31,916 nucleotides of DNA from positions 1 through 31,916 of IMG/VR virus record IMGVR_UViG_3300037119_003937. One strand, 5' to 3'. Position numbers and translations under genes: made by a program. Numbering within the stretch: the stretch's first letter is position 1; each line of letters starts with the position of its first letter. The DNA comes from a virus. Below are positions 16,797-23,073 of the stretch, piece after piece. The notes under the pieces are model-generated. The model was not told the DNA's origin, did no database searches, and worked only from the letters and a program-made list of their open reading frames with translations.

Positions 16797-18170
16797 ATGC
16801 CAAGAAATGCTTCGGGAGTTTACACACTTCCAAATCCCGATGTAGTATCAGGCAATACCATTGAAGCTTTGGATGAAAATCAGACCAGAGACGACATGGC
16901 TACGGAGCTTACGAGTTCATTGGATCGCAGCGGACGAGGTGCGATGCTCGCCCCATTCCGTCTATTCGATGGTTCGGTGTCCACTCCTGGACTTGGCTTT
17001 TCTCTCGATACGAATACAGGAATGTTTCGTATCGGTGTGGACAATGCTGCCCTCGTGGCAGCAGGCGACAAAGCTGTAGAGTGGAGTGCTACACAAGTTC
17101 TGCTCTATTCTGCCGGAGTAGTCGGGGTTGGCTATCTCGGCGCTACGAACGGATTTCAACTTAGCTCTTCTATTCCACTTGGTTGGTCCAGTGGAACTGT
17201 TCCCGGTACTAATGATTTGTCATTGTATCGTGACGCTGCAGATATATTGGCCCAACGTCGCGGAGTGAACCCACAAGATTTCCGTCTCTACAATACGTTC
17301 ACAGATGCAAGTAACTATGAGCGCGGAAATTTTGAATGGGATAGCAGCTCACTAAGGCTTACTTCACAAGCTGCGGGCACCGGAGTTCTTCGTAATATGC
17401 TCATCGGTGGGGCTGGCGGCGACATTTCTATTTTCTTTCGCCCAAATGTAGGAGTTGCGGACGGTTGGATTCTCAATGCAGCAAGTCATTTGTTAGCCGA
17501 TGTAGATAACACAAATGACATTGGAGCCAGCGGTGCTAGTCGCCCACGAACTCTCTACGTAGGTACGAGTCTTGTTCTCCAAGGACATGCTCTTACGGCA
17601 GCAGCTCCCGGAGTAATCGCTACAGATATTCCAGCTGGAGTCATGTTTGACTATGGCGGTACTTCCGTTCCTACAGGATATCTTGCCTGTGATGGAACTG
17701 TAGTGAGTCGTACGACTTATGCAGCCCTCTTCACTGCTATCGGCACGACCTGGAATACAGGAGGAGAACCGGGTACTGATTTCCGCCTTCCGAATCTTAA
17801 CCGACGTGCTACAGTTGGATCAGGAGGATCAGGAACTGGCACGCTAGGAAACGCCGTGGGGAATATAGGTGGTGCGGAGACTCACACCATCGGTACTACC
17901 AATCTTCCCGCGAGCGGCCTGAGCATCCCGAGCTTGAGTGTATCTGTATCAACTGCTGTAACTCGAATCGAGTCCGGAGCCGGGGCAGTAGCGGATGGAA
18001 TCACTTATGGGTCGTCTGATGGAGTGGATACGCGGGCTGTTGCTGGCAACCTTCCGGGTTTTCCCGGTACTGGCTCCACTGGCACTGGCACGACCGGCAA
18101 CATGGGTTCTGGCTCCGCGATGAACATTATGCAACCGAGCGCTGTGGTTAGGAAGATCATCAAGACATAA
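16797..18170 (+). CDS. tail fibre with phage tail collar domain
   Basis: A 457-residue protein with CAGGAG before its ATG. Residues about 278-345 form a phage tail collar domain (IPAGVMFDYGGTSVPTGYLA, CDGT, TFRLPNL-type segment as DFRLPNLNRRATVG). The C terminus after residue 350 is Gly/Ser/Thr-rich with repeated Gly-Thr-Gly units and ends in NIMQPSAVVRKIIKT, the usual ending of collar-domain fibres (the Met-Gln-Pro motif). The N-terminal 270 residues are strand-rich and could bind the tail hub. This is the best candidate for a short tail fibre that touches the receptor. It is the last gene before the lysis cassette. Confidence 0.85.
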   Translation: MPRNASGVYTLPNPDVVSGNTIEALDENQTRDDMATELTSSLDRSGRGAMLAPFRLFDGSVSTPGLGFSLDTNTGMFRIGVDNAALVAAGDKAVEWSATQVLLYSAGVVGVGYLGATNGFQLSSSIPLGWSSGTVPGTNDLSLYRDAADILAQRRGVNPQDFRLYNTFTDASNYERGNFEWDSSSLRLTSQAAGTGVLRNMLIGGAGGDISIFFRPNVGVADGWILNAASHLLADVDNTNDIGASGASRPRTLYVGTSLVLQGHALTAAAPGVIATDIPAGVMFDYGGTSVPTGYLACDGTVVSRTTYAALFTAIGTTWNTGGEPGTDFRLPNLNRRATVGSGGSGTGTLGNAVGNIGGAETHTIGTTNLPASGLSIPSLSVSVSTAVTRIESGAGAVADGITYGSSDGVDTRAVAGNLPGFPGTGSTGTGTTGNMGSGSAMNIMQPSAVVRKIIKT

Positions 18171-18190
18171 ATGAAAATAAGGAGAAAGAA

Positions 18191-18550
18191 TTGTTTAGTG
18201 ATATCGTCGGAGACTTAACTGTGGCTGACGTAATCATGTACGCATTCCTTTCTTTCGGCTTTATTATTGTGACGTCTAGTTTATTCGCAGCACATCGCTC
18301 TAACGGAACAACTAAATATCAGAACTTCAATGTCATGGATCTCTTCTGCACGAGAGGAGGGCACATTAGTCGCCCTGCCGTCATGGAGATGATAGCATTT
18401 CTCATAATGACATGGGGCTTTGTAACCTTCGTTCTGCAAAAGAATCTTACTGATTGGTACGCTGGAATCTACGTCGGTACCTTCGTACTGCGTGCAGCTC
18501 ATTCAGCATATCTTCGTGTGAATACTAAAGATGAGCGCTCACCGACTTGA
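18191..18550 (+). CDS. holin candidate, three membrane segments
   Basis: A 119-residue protein starting at TTG with ATAAGGAG seven bases upstream. Three hydrophobic segments are visible: residues 11-33 (VADVIMYAFLSFGFIIVTSS), 63-83 (VMEMIAFLIMTWGFVTFVL) and 88-108 (WYAGIYVGTFVLRAAHS). Its C-terminal tail is charged (NTKDERSPT). Three membrane spans, small size and the place directly before the DUF5675 and spanin genes fit a class I-type holin. No homologous holin family was recognised, so another small membrane protein is possible. The stop lies 20 bases inside the next gene. Confidence 0.6.
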   Translation: MFSDIVGDLTVADVIMYAFLSFGFIIVTSSLFAAHRSNGTTKYQNFNVMDLFCTRGGHISRPAVMEMIAFLIMTWGFVTFVLQKNLTDWYAGIYVGTFVLRAAHSAYLRVNTKDERSPT

Positions 18551-18926
18551 AATAAGAACCGTAGCTATCCTAGAGGATGGTTGCTTCTCCGTACTCCTAT
18601 GGGATGGGCGTCCTTTCGCGAATAGTGTTGAGCGCACGTTTGAAGATCAGCGGGTGGTGGTTTCCGCGGGTATGATCCTCACACAGCGTGATTTCTATCA
18701 TAAGGGAAATTACGCAACGTATGAACTTCAAATCTCCGGACACGACAGAGTGCTATTTCATAAAGGTAATATCGAAGATCATTCAGAAGCTTGCGTCATT
18801 ATAGGGGAGAGCTTTGGCCAACTTTCAGGAAAGACTGCCGTACTTGATTCTAAGGGCGGTTTTGAAGAATTCATGCGTCTCGCAGAAGGAATAAAAGAAT
18901 TCTACACCCTAGTGAGCGGGCGATGA
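18531..18926 (+). CDS. DUF5675-like protein in the endolysin position
   Basis: A 131-residue soluble protein overlapping the holin candidate by 20 bases and Rz by four. I recognise the DUF5675 layout: an N-terminal strand pair (VAILEDGCFSVLLWDGRPF), an E-R-x-F-E-D-Q segment, then the signature HKGNIEDHSEACVIIGESF at residues 77-95. In other members this reads H-x-G-N, about D/E, G-C-I/V-L-x-G. Here the Gly before Cys is Ala and the Asp region is shifted, while H77, G79, N80 and C88 remain. The paired His and Cys recall L,D-transpeptidase (YkuD) sites, which is only an analogy. No lysozyme, amidase or transglycosylase gene was found in the cassette, so this may be the cell-wall enzyme, but that is inference. 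Confidence 0.65.
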   Translation: MSAHRLEIRTVAILEDGCFSVLLWDGRPFANSVERTFEDQRVVVSAGMILTQRDFYHKGNYATYELQISGHDRVLFHKGNIEDHSEACVIIGESFGQLSGKTAVLDSKGGFEEFMRLAEGIKEFYTLVSGR

Positions 18927-19432
18927 AACAATATGTCTGCATTGGTCTCGTCTTTGCCATTGTTCTTGGAATTGTAGCTCTTTACCACCACGCTGACGGA
19001 GTTGGATATGATCGCGCTATTGGCGAAATTGCAAAGAGAGATAATGAACATCTGGTCAAAGCTCAGGCAGAAATATCAAGCCTTCAAAGAGAGAAAGAAG
19101 AAATAGAGGCTCGTCATTTCGCCGAAATCGAAGCTATTGATGATCAAGGCTGGAAGGAGATTCGCCGTGTTGAAGCTGCTAAGGAGAAGTTTATTGGTGA
19201 TGTTGTTGCTGGTCGTCTGCGCCTGTTCGACCCCGGTAACAAGTCCTGCCCCGACCGTAGTGAACCTCAGCCCGCCGAAACTTCCTCTACCGCCAGCGTG
19301 GGTGATGGAGCCTCAGGAAGCGAACTTTCTGGAGAGACTGCGATCTTTCTTCTCGGTGAAGCAGCCCGCGCCGACAAAGTAGCTACGCAGTTGAAGGCAT
19401 GCCAGAAAATCGTCGGCGACGATCGGACCTAG
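18923..19432 (+). CDS. Rz: inner-membrane spanin (Rz-like)
   Basis: A 169-residue protein with an N-terminal anchor (YVCIGLVFAIVLGIVALY, residues 4-21) followed by a long charged coiled coil through about residue 95 (EIAKRDNEHLVKAQAEISSL), then a polar Pro/Ser/Thr-rich periplasmic tail. This is the classic i-spanin topology: N-in, C-out, with a coiled coil that meets the o-spanin. The start overlaps the upstream gene by four bases. The o-spanin is nested in another frame. The pair fuses inner and outer membranes as the last step of lysis in Gram-negative hosts. Assignment rests on topology, the embedded lipoprotein and position. Confidence 0.8.
   Translation: MKQYVCIGLVFAIVLGIVALYHHADGVGYDRAIGEIAKRDNEHLVKAQAEISSLQREKEEIEARHFAEIEAIDDQGWKEIRRVEAAKEKFIGDVVAGRLRLFDPGNKSCPDRSEPQPAETSSTASVGDGASGSELSGETAIFLLGEAARADKVATQLKACQKIVGDDRT
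19167..19382 (+). CDS. Rz1: outer-membrane spanin lipoprotein (Rz1-like), nested in Rz
   Basis: A 71-residue frame fully inside Rz. I choose the GTG at 19167 because AAGGAG lies seven bases upstream and it gives a compact signal peptide LKLLRRSLLVMLLLVVCAC with the lipobox VCA and lipid-attachment Cys20; longer starts at 19137 (TTG) or 19140 (ATG) lack a ribosome binding site. The mature part is Pro-rich (STPVTSPAP, SPPKLPLPP), as in lambda Rz1. It should sit in the outer membrane and bind the Rz coiled coil across the periplasm. Complete embedding in the Rz gene is a known spanin arrangement. Confidence 0.85.
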   Translation: MLKLLRRSLLVMLLLVVCACSTPVTSPAPTVVNLSPPKLPLPPAWVMEPQEANFLERLRSFFSVKQPAPTK

Positions 19433-19630
19433 TTACCTCTCGATATGTCGGTGGTCCCACATTGCGTCGTGAACATCGGGACTGTCAGCGGGCAGTCGAA
19501 GCACGGCGACGAGCCGAACGGCGGGCAGCAGCATTGGGTTCTCATGTTTTTCTCTTGCTGCTCGACTCTTCAAGGACATGGAAGAATGCCAGAAAACCTC
19601 CTTATTTTAGTATCAGAACCCGAACGTTGG
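19433..19630. other. convergent junction between late (+) and early (-) genes
   Basis: This 198-base GC-rich stretch separates the ends of Rz and the Fic gene, which face each other. No intrinsic terminator with a T-tract was found, although one is expected between convergent operons; a small perfect hairpin (ATCGTC, GGC loop, GACGAT) sits at 19409-19423 in the end of Rz. Frames on the + strand across this area overlap Fic and lack ribosome binding sites. An Arg-rich frame (19399 on) may be a gene remnant. Confidence 0.4.
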
Positions 19631-20104
19631 TCAAGATTTCTTGGCCTCAGTGGAAGCGCGTGCCAGCGTTTGATAGTAGAAGTGATGCAGGAACCCAAGC
19701 GGCGCTTTCCACATCCCGCCCATCTCACGCAGCCACAGCGCTCTACCTGACCGCCCATTGCCATCGGTAAACGGGTGCAGGATCTCGTACTCAACGTGCA
19801 TCTCGTAGGCGTCTCGCACCTTGTCCTTGTTTTCCAGCATGGAAGCTAGAGCAGCCTGCACCTGCGGCCCACCACGAGGCGCTATGTGATCCCCTACGCG
19901 AACGTCTAACCCCTGAATGAACCTGGGCTTAGCGTTTGGCTGGTAGACCGCTACGAGGTTGATCAGGTCGGAGACGGTGATGGGCCTTCCGGTGCGCGAC
20001 AGAAACCTCGCCGTGGCCGCGACTTCCTCGCCTGTCGGCTCGCGGTGGATGCCTTCGATGCGGTTCGACTCGCGCACGAAGTCATCAAGCGAGAAGATTT
20101 TCAC
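19631..20104 (-). CDS. Fic-family protein with N-terminal inhibitory motif
   Basis: A 157-residue protein starting at GTG, overlapping the upstream stop by four bases (GTGA), with AGGGGAG upstream. Residues 110-121 (HPFTDGNGRSGR) are a complete Fic active site: His110 as the base, Asp/Gly/Asn and two arginines for the nucleotide phosphates. Residues 65-80 (LDVRVGDHIAPRGGPQV) match the Fic flap that positions a target strand. Residues 13-18 (SNRIEG) match the (S/T)xxxE(G/N) inhibitory helix, so this is a class II-like enzyme with its switch on the same chain. Known Fic proteins AMPylate or phosphorylate Tyr, Thr or Ser of target proteins. The target here is unknown. It is the last gene of the leftward operon, in a GC-rich patch. 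Confidence 0.88.
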   Translation of the reverse strand: MKIFSLDDFVRESNRIEGIHREPTGEEVAATARFLSRTGRPITVSDLINLVAVYQPNAKPRFIQGLDVRVGDHIAPRGGPQVQAALASMLENKDKVRDAYEMHVEYEILHPFTDGNGRSGRALWLREMGGMWKAPLGFLHHFYYQTLARASTEAKKS

Positions 20105-21159
20105 GCATCTCCCCTATCTGAACGTGCAGGTATTGCGCACTCCGACGCCTTTACTTGGGCGAGCAGTGCCATGAACAACTCGAAGGCTTCACCGTACCGC
20201 GCGTCGATGGTGTGCCCGCCCATCCTGGTAACGATGGCGTCGCGCACCTGCTCGAAGGTGTGCTTTGCGGACGCGGGTAGTCTGTCAGCAAGGCGGCGCA
20301 GGAAAGTCGCGTCGTCGAAGTTCTCCAACTGCTCGGTATAAGCAGCGATCTCCTGCAGCTTGCTGATCGCGTCCCGCCAGTCAGCGCGGTCCCATTCCTC
20401 GCCGCGCTTATCGCGCGTGTCGGAATCCCTCGGACGCGGGCAGTTCGGATCGTGGCTGTCGGTGTAGCCGCATGCCTCGCAGTAGTCGCGCGTGGTGGCC
20501 CGTGTCTCCGATGAAGCCATACCCATCAGCAAGCTCACGATGTCATCCAAGACCCGCTTGCTGACGCTCACCTTCACGATCTCGTGCGCCCCGCTTTGTT
20601 CCTCGATGGCCTCGTTGATGTAGTTGATGACCTCTTGCGGGTGCGGCAACGGGTTCCACGTGGTGCTGGTAGTGATCGTCGGTGGCTGCGGCGCAAGCGG
20701 GAGCACCTGAACGATCTGTGCGTGTATCTCCGATGGGGCGAAGGACTCCATTAGACGACGCAGTTCTGTGCGCATCATCGGCCATTCGGTCCAGTGCCCT
20801 GACACGCAGCCCTGCAACATGGCTTGCAGGTTCGGGTAGTCCTTCAATCTCCCCGGCTTATCGTCAATGCACGGTGCAGCAACCGCAGGGGCCAAGTCCT
20901 CGGCGGAATGGATACCACCACTCGGGGGCACCTGCGGCGCTGCATTCGTCTCCGATGCGGCTGTACGCGCTTCCAGCTCTGGCATTTCAGTGCGCCAGCG
21001 GTAGGTGTCCTCGCCGCACATCATGGCGTTGGCGAACCAGGCAATGAGATCTCCTTCATCCAGACCGGCTCTTGAGTACAGAGGGAACCGCTCCATGAAC
21101 TCTCGCGCCCAGCGGGCAGCGTCGCGGTCGCAGTTTAGTGGGACCACTGGGGTATTCAT
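20101..21159 (-). CDS. GC-rich phage protein of unknown function with a Cys motif
   Basis: A 352-residue protein, ATG start with AGGGAG about ten bases upstream. Residues 12-56 (AAARWAREFMERFP is the general style; exact start DRDAARWAREFMERF, then DEGDLIAWFANAMMCGEDTY) resemble the N terminus of phage accessory proteins. The middle has a Cys pair and a Cys/His group (YCEACGYTDSHDPNCP, about residues 228-243) that may bind zinc. The C terminus is helical. The gene overlaps Fic by four bases and its GC content is well above that of the ligase upstream, so the two may have been acquired together. It is not recognised as an antitoxin or enzyme. Confidence 0.6.
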   Translation of the reverse strand: MNTPVVPLNCDRDAARWAREFMERFPLYSRAGLDEGDLIAWFANAMMCGEDTYRWRTEMPELEARTAASETNAAPQVPPSGGIHSAEDLAPAVAAPCIDDKPGRLKDYPNLQAMLQGCVSGHWTEWPMMRTELRRLMESFAPSEIHAQIVQVLPLAPQPPTITTSTTWNPLPHPQEVINYINEAIEEQSGAHEIVKVSVSKRVLDDIVSLLMGMASSETRATTRDYCEACGYTDSHDPNCPRPRDSDTRDKRGEEWDRADWRDAISKLQEIAAYTEQLENFDDATFLRRLADRLPASAKHTFEQVRDAIVTRMGGHTIDARYGEAFELFMALLAQVKASECAIPARSDRGDA

Positions 21160-21182
21160 GCTTTATCGCTCCCTGTGGCATA

Positions 21183-22028
21183 TTAGAAATCAAACTTAGA
21201 GCGCCATCCGAGAAATACTGGGTGGCGTGGTAGATCCTTCATACCTACGGCAAGATATTTGAATTTCGCCACTTTCAGTTCATACTTCTTACGATTTTCC
21301 CATATTTCGATACGCTCAGCGTCGGTAAAGCCAGTTCCTATGTTGAAGAATTTCCCATTCCACACTACCATCAGTGCCCCAAGTCTCCCAGTGGGGACGA
21401 GGTTTGCCTGATGGGAGCTGCGAGCTTGATACCCAAGCTCATTGATCTTTGCTTCATTCGCGTTGTGCATGAGTTCTTCAAAGCCAACGACGGAAGCTTC
21501 ACTGTCAGAGAATCTCTTTAGCTTCATGAGATATCCTTGATTCATGGTGCTCCTGCCGTATTTGTACTCCCCTCCCGGAGAACGAAGCATGATACCCTCA
21601 TAGCCTTCAGCTAGGAATTTTGTCTCCAATTCCAATAGATCATTCTCTCCATACACTACGTGATGTTGAAGTTTGTACTTCTCGGTGATGTGATTAGCCC
21701 TCATCGGATACGGAAGAGTAGGGTTAGCCACATGATCGAAAACGTAGAAGTTGACGTCGGTAGGTTGGCCTTCGTACGACATAACGGCGGACATTGTAGT
21801 GCGGTATACATCCGGAGCATTGGGCGGGCCGACGATTAGTTCGCCATCGTGATGTTCCAAGTGGTTGAACATATCTTGGACATGTCGATTCGGAATAGGC
21901 TTCCTGTTTCGTGAGAGCAAGCAACCGTGCTCAACGAATGCCCGGATGCCGTCTAGCTTCGGGCTTGCTAGGAGTGGGTATTGGAGGTCTGCTACGTCTT
22001 CGACTGTAGCTGCTAGCATCGGTTTCAT
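21183..22028 (-). CDS. ATP-dependent DNA ligase
   Basis: A 281-residue ligase with ATG start and GGGGAG six bases upstream. Motif I is K24-L-D-G-I-R29 (KxDGxR), with Lys24 the AMP-accepting residue. Further motifs are DGELIVG (61-67), EGYEGIMLR (141-149) and LMKLKRF (167-173, motif V). The C terminus from about 175 (GRLGALMVVWNGKFF and the following strand set) fits a compact OB fold. It seals nicks in phage DNA after replication and repair. Size is near the minimal nucleotidyltransferase plus OB form, shorter than T7 ligase (359 residues). It is in the leftward operon downstream of DUF3310 and the modification genes. Confidence 0.93.
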   Translation of the reverse strand: MKPMLAATVEDVADLQYPLLASPKLDGIRAFVEHGCLLSRNRKPIPNRHVQDMFNHLEHHDGELIVGPPNAPDVYRTTMSAVMSYEGQPTDVNFYVFDHVANPTLPYPMRANHITEKYKLQHHVVYGENDLLELETKFLAEGYEGIMLRSPGGEYKYGRSTMNQGYLMKLKRFSDSEASVVGFEELMHNANEAKINELGYQARSSHQANLVPTGRLGALMVVWNGKFFNIGTGFTDAERIEIWENRKKYELKVAKFKYLAVGMKDLPRHPVFLGWRSKFDF

Positions 22029-22042
22029 CAGTAACTCCCCAG

Positions 22043-22216
22043 TTAGAAAAGGTGAGGGGATTGTCGGTTCCTACTCCCCTCGGGGTAGGTAAAGGGCGTT
22101 CCGGAATCAAGAAGGCGACTTCCTGGGGAGGAGAATGCCTTATCGCTGGTGGAAATTCCGGAACCTATGACCGACTCATAGTCGTGGCGCTCCACCTTAC
22201 AGATACAGTATGCCAC
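22043..22216 (-). CDS. possible small ORF before the ligase gene
   Basis: A frame of 57 residues from GTG (MAYCICKVERHDYESVIGSG and onward) in the 193-base gap between DUF3310 and ligase. It has no good ribosome binding site, and a longer version from 22315 starts at TTG inside DUF3310. Two TTCCGGAA palindromes (near 22098 and 22155) and a hairpin (22071-22088, CTACC/GGTAG style arms) lie in the same interval, so the gap may be regulatory rather than coding. Low confidence. Confidence 0.25.
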   Translation of the reverse strand: MAYCICKVERHDYESVIGSGISTSDKAFSSPGSRLLDSGTPFTYPEGSRNRQSPHLF

Positions 22217-22221
22217 AATCG

Positions 22222-22482
22222 CTACTTCAGGGGGTAATTTTTGTTGACCTCGATTAGCTTTTCGAGGAAGTGCATCGCCTTTTGAAGATCTTGAAGTCCA
22301 CCTTTCTTTTTCCAACGCAGGACATACTTGAAGATCATAGCCTCCATGTACGGCATTTCATTGGCAATGACGAAATCCCAATGCTGAATGGGAGTGGCAT
22401 AGTGCCTCCCTCCCACCTGTTTGTCATTGGCGGTCGTGACTTGGACATGCTGGTTTTTGAGGTTTCTGTGGGCCTTATGCAT
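22222..22482 (-). CDS. DUF3310 protein
   Basis: An 86-residue protein. I start it at the ATG at 22482 because AGGAGATACC precedes it; a GTG at 22524 would lengthen it without a ribosome binding site. It matches DUF3310: KQVGGRHY near residue 21, a following helix with IANEMPYMEAMIFKYVLRW and KGGLQDLQKAMHFLEKLIE at the end. DUF3310 proteins are frequent in phages, often near nucleotide metabolism genes, and have been described as nucleotide-kinase-associated; the reaction is not established. Here it is between the HD hydrolase and the ligase, consistent with a nucleotide-pool role. Confidence 0.8.
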   Translation of the reverse strand: MHKAHRNLKNQHVQVTTANDKQVGGRHYATPIQHWDFVIANEMPYMEAMIFKYVLRWKKKGGLQDLQKAMHFLEKLIEVNKNYPLK

Positions 22483-22530
22483 GGTATCTCCTATAAATGG
22501 CTTGTCGTGACCGCTGTAGACCACCCCGAC

Positions 22531-23073
22531 TTAGTGGGCCGGGGGTGTGGTACCTACCGCTTTTTCTCTACCCGGACCCAATATAGCGTCCAGCTTCTCC
22601 CAGACTCCCTTTGGCATTCCCTCTTTAATGTTGAATAGGTAGTTGGATCCATTTTGGAACACCACCTGCATGAAACGATTTCCCATGAGAGATTCTGCCG
22701 AAGCACGGCAGCAGAGTTCTGCCATGTCTGCTACTTTGAGAAGAATTTTCTCCTCTGGTGTTAAAGTTTCATAAGCCTTGAATTTCATGTTGTAGAGTTC
22801 ATCTACCTTCTCCTCAATTTCTTCAAGAATCTCGCCCATGTTCCCCAGCCACTTTGCAGTGGCGGGAATATCCCCCGTTATATGTTCGTATCCGTCGTGT
22901 TCCAGGATAGCGCGTACTAGATTATCTGAAACGAAACCATCTGCTAGGTAAAAGGCGACTACTAGCACACGAGCCGTATGGTCCCCGACTGTTTGTTCCC
23001 GAATACAGGGAACAGTATGAAATCTTTTTACATCGTAGGCACGGAACAGGTGCCCTAGTTGTTCAGAGTTCAT
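22531..23073 (-). CDS. HD-domain nucleotidase, YfbR/DatZ-like
   Basis: A 180-residue HD phosphohydrolase. The sequence VKRFHTVP (15-22) and QTVGDHTARV (27-36) provide the first metal His32; HD motif H59-D60 with E63 (EHDGYE), D68 in TGDIP and D116 (LKVADMAEL) complete the site. This is the layout of YfbR 5'-deoxynucleotidases and of phage DatZ-type dNTP phosphohydrolases, which remove an unwanted nucleotide from the pool. Its start overlaps the TS-like gene by 11 bases. In this neighbourhood a plausible role is lowering dTMP or dTTP so that the modified dUMP derivative is used, but the substrate is not readable from sequence. Confidence 0.85.
   Translation of the reverse strand: MNSEQLGHLFRAYDVKRFHTVPCIREQTVGDHTARVLVVAFYLADGFVSDNLVRAILEHDGYEHITGDIPATAKWLGNMGEILEEIEEKVDELYNMKFKAYETLTPEEKILLKVADMAELCCRASAESLMGNRFMQVVFQNGSNYLFNIKEGMPKGVWEKLDAILGPGREKAVGTTPPAH

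Noticed and set aside
19399-19770. + strand ORFs at 19399-19770 and 19445-19750
   Set aside because: They run through the Fic gene antisense, lack ribosome binding sites and show no known domain; Fic on the - strand has an intact active site.
22043-22315. 90-residue ORF from a TTG inside DUF3310
   Set aside because: Start is poor and almost a third overlaps the well-supported DUF3310; only the downstream part is kept as a low-confidence small ORF.
22483-22524. GTG-started extension of DUF3310
   Set aside because: The ATG at 22482 has AGGAG at good spacing; the extension has none and falls in a hairpin-prone spacer.
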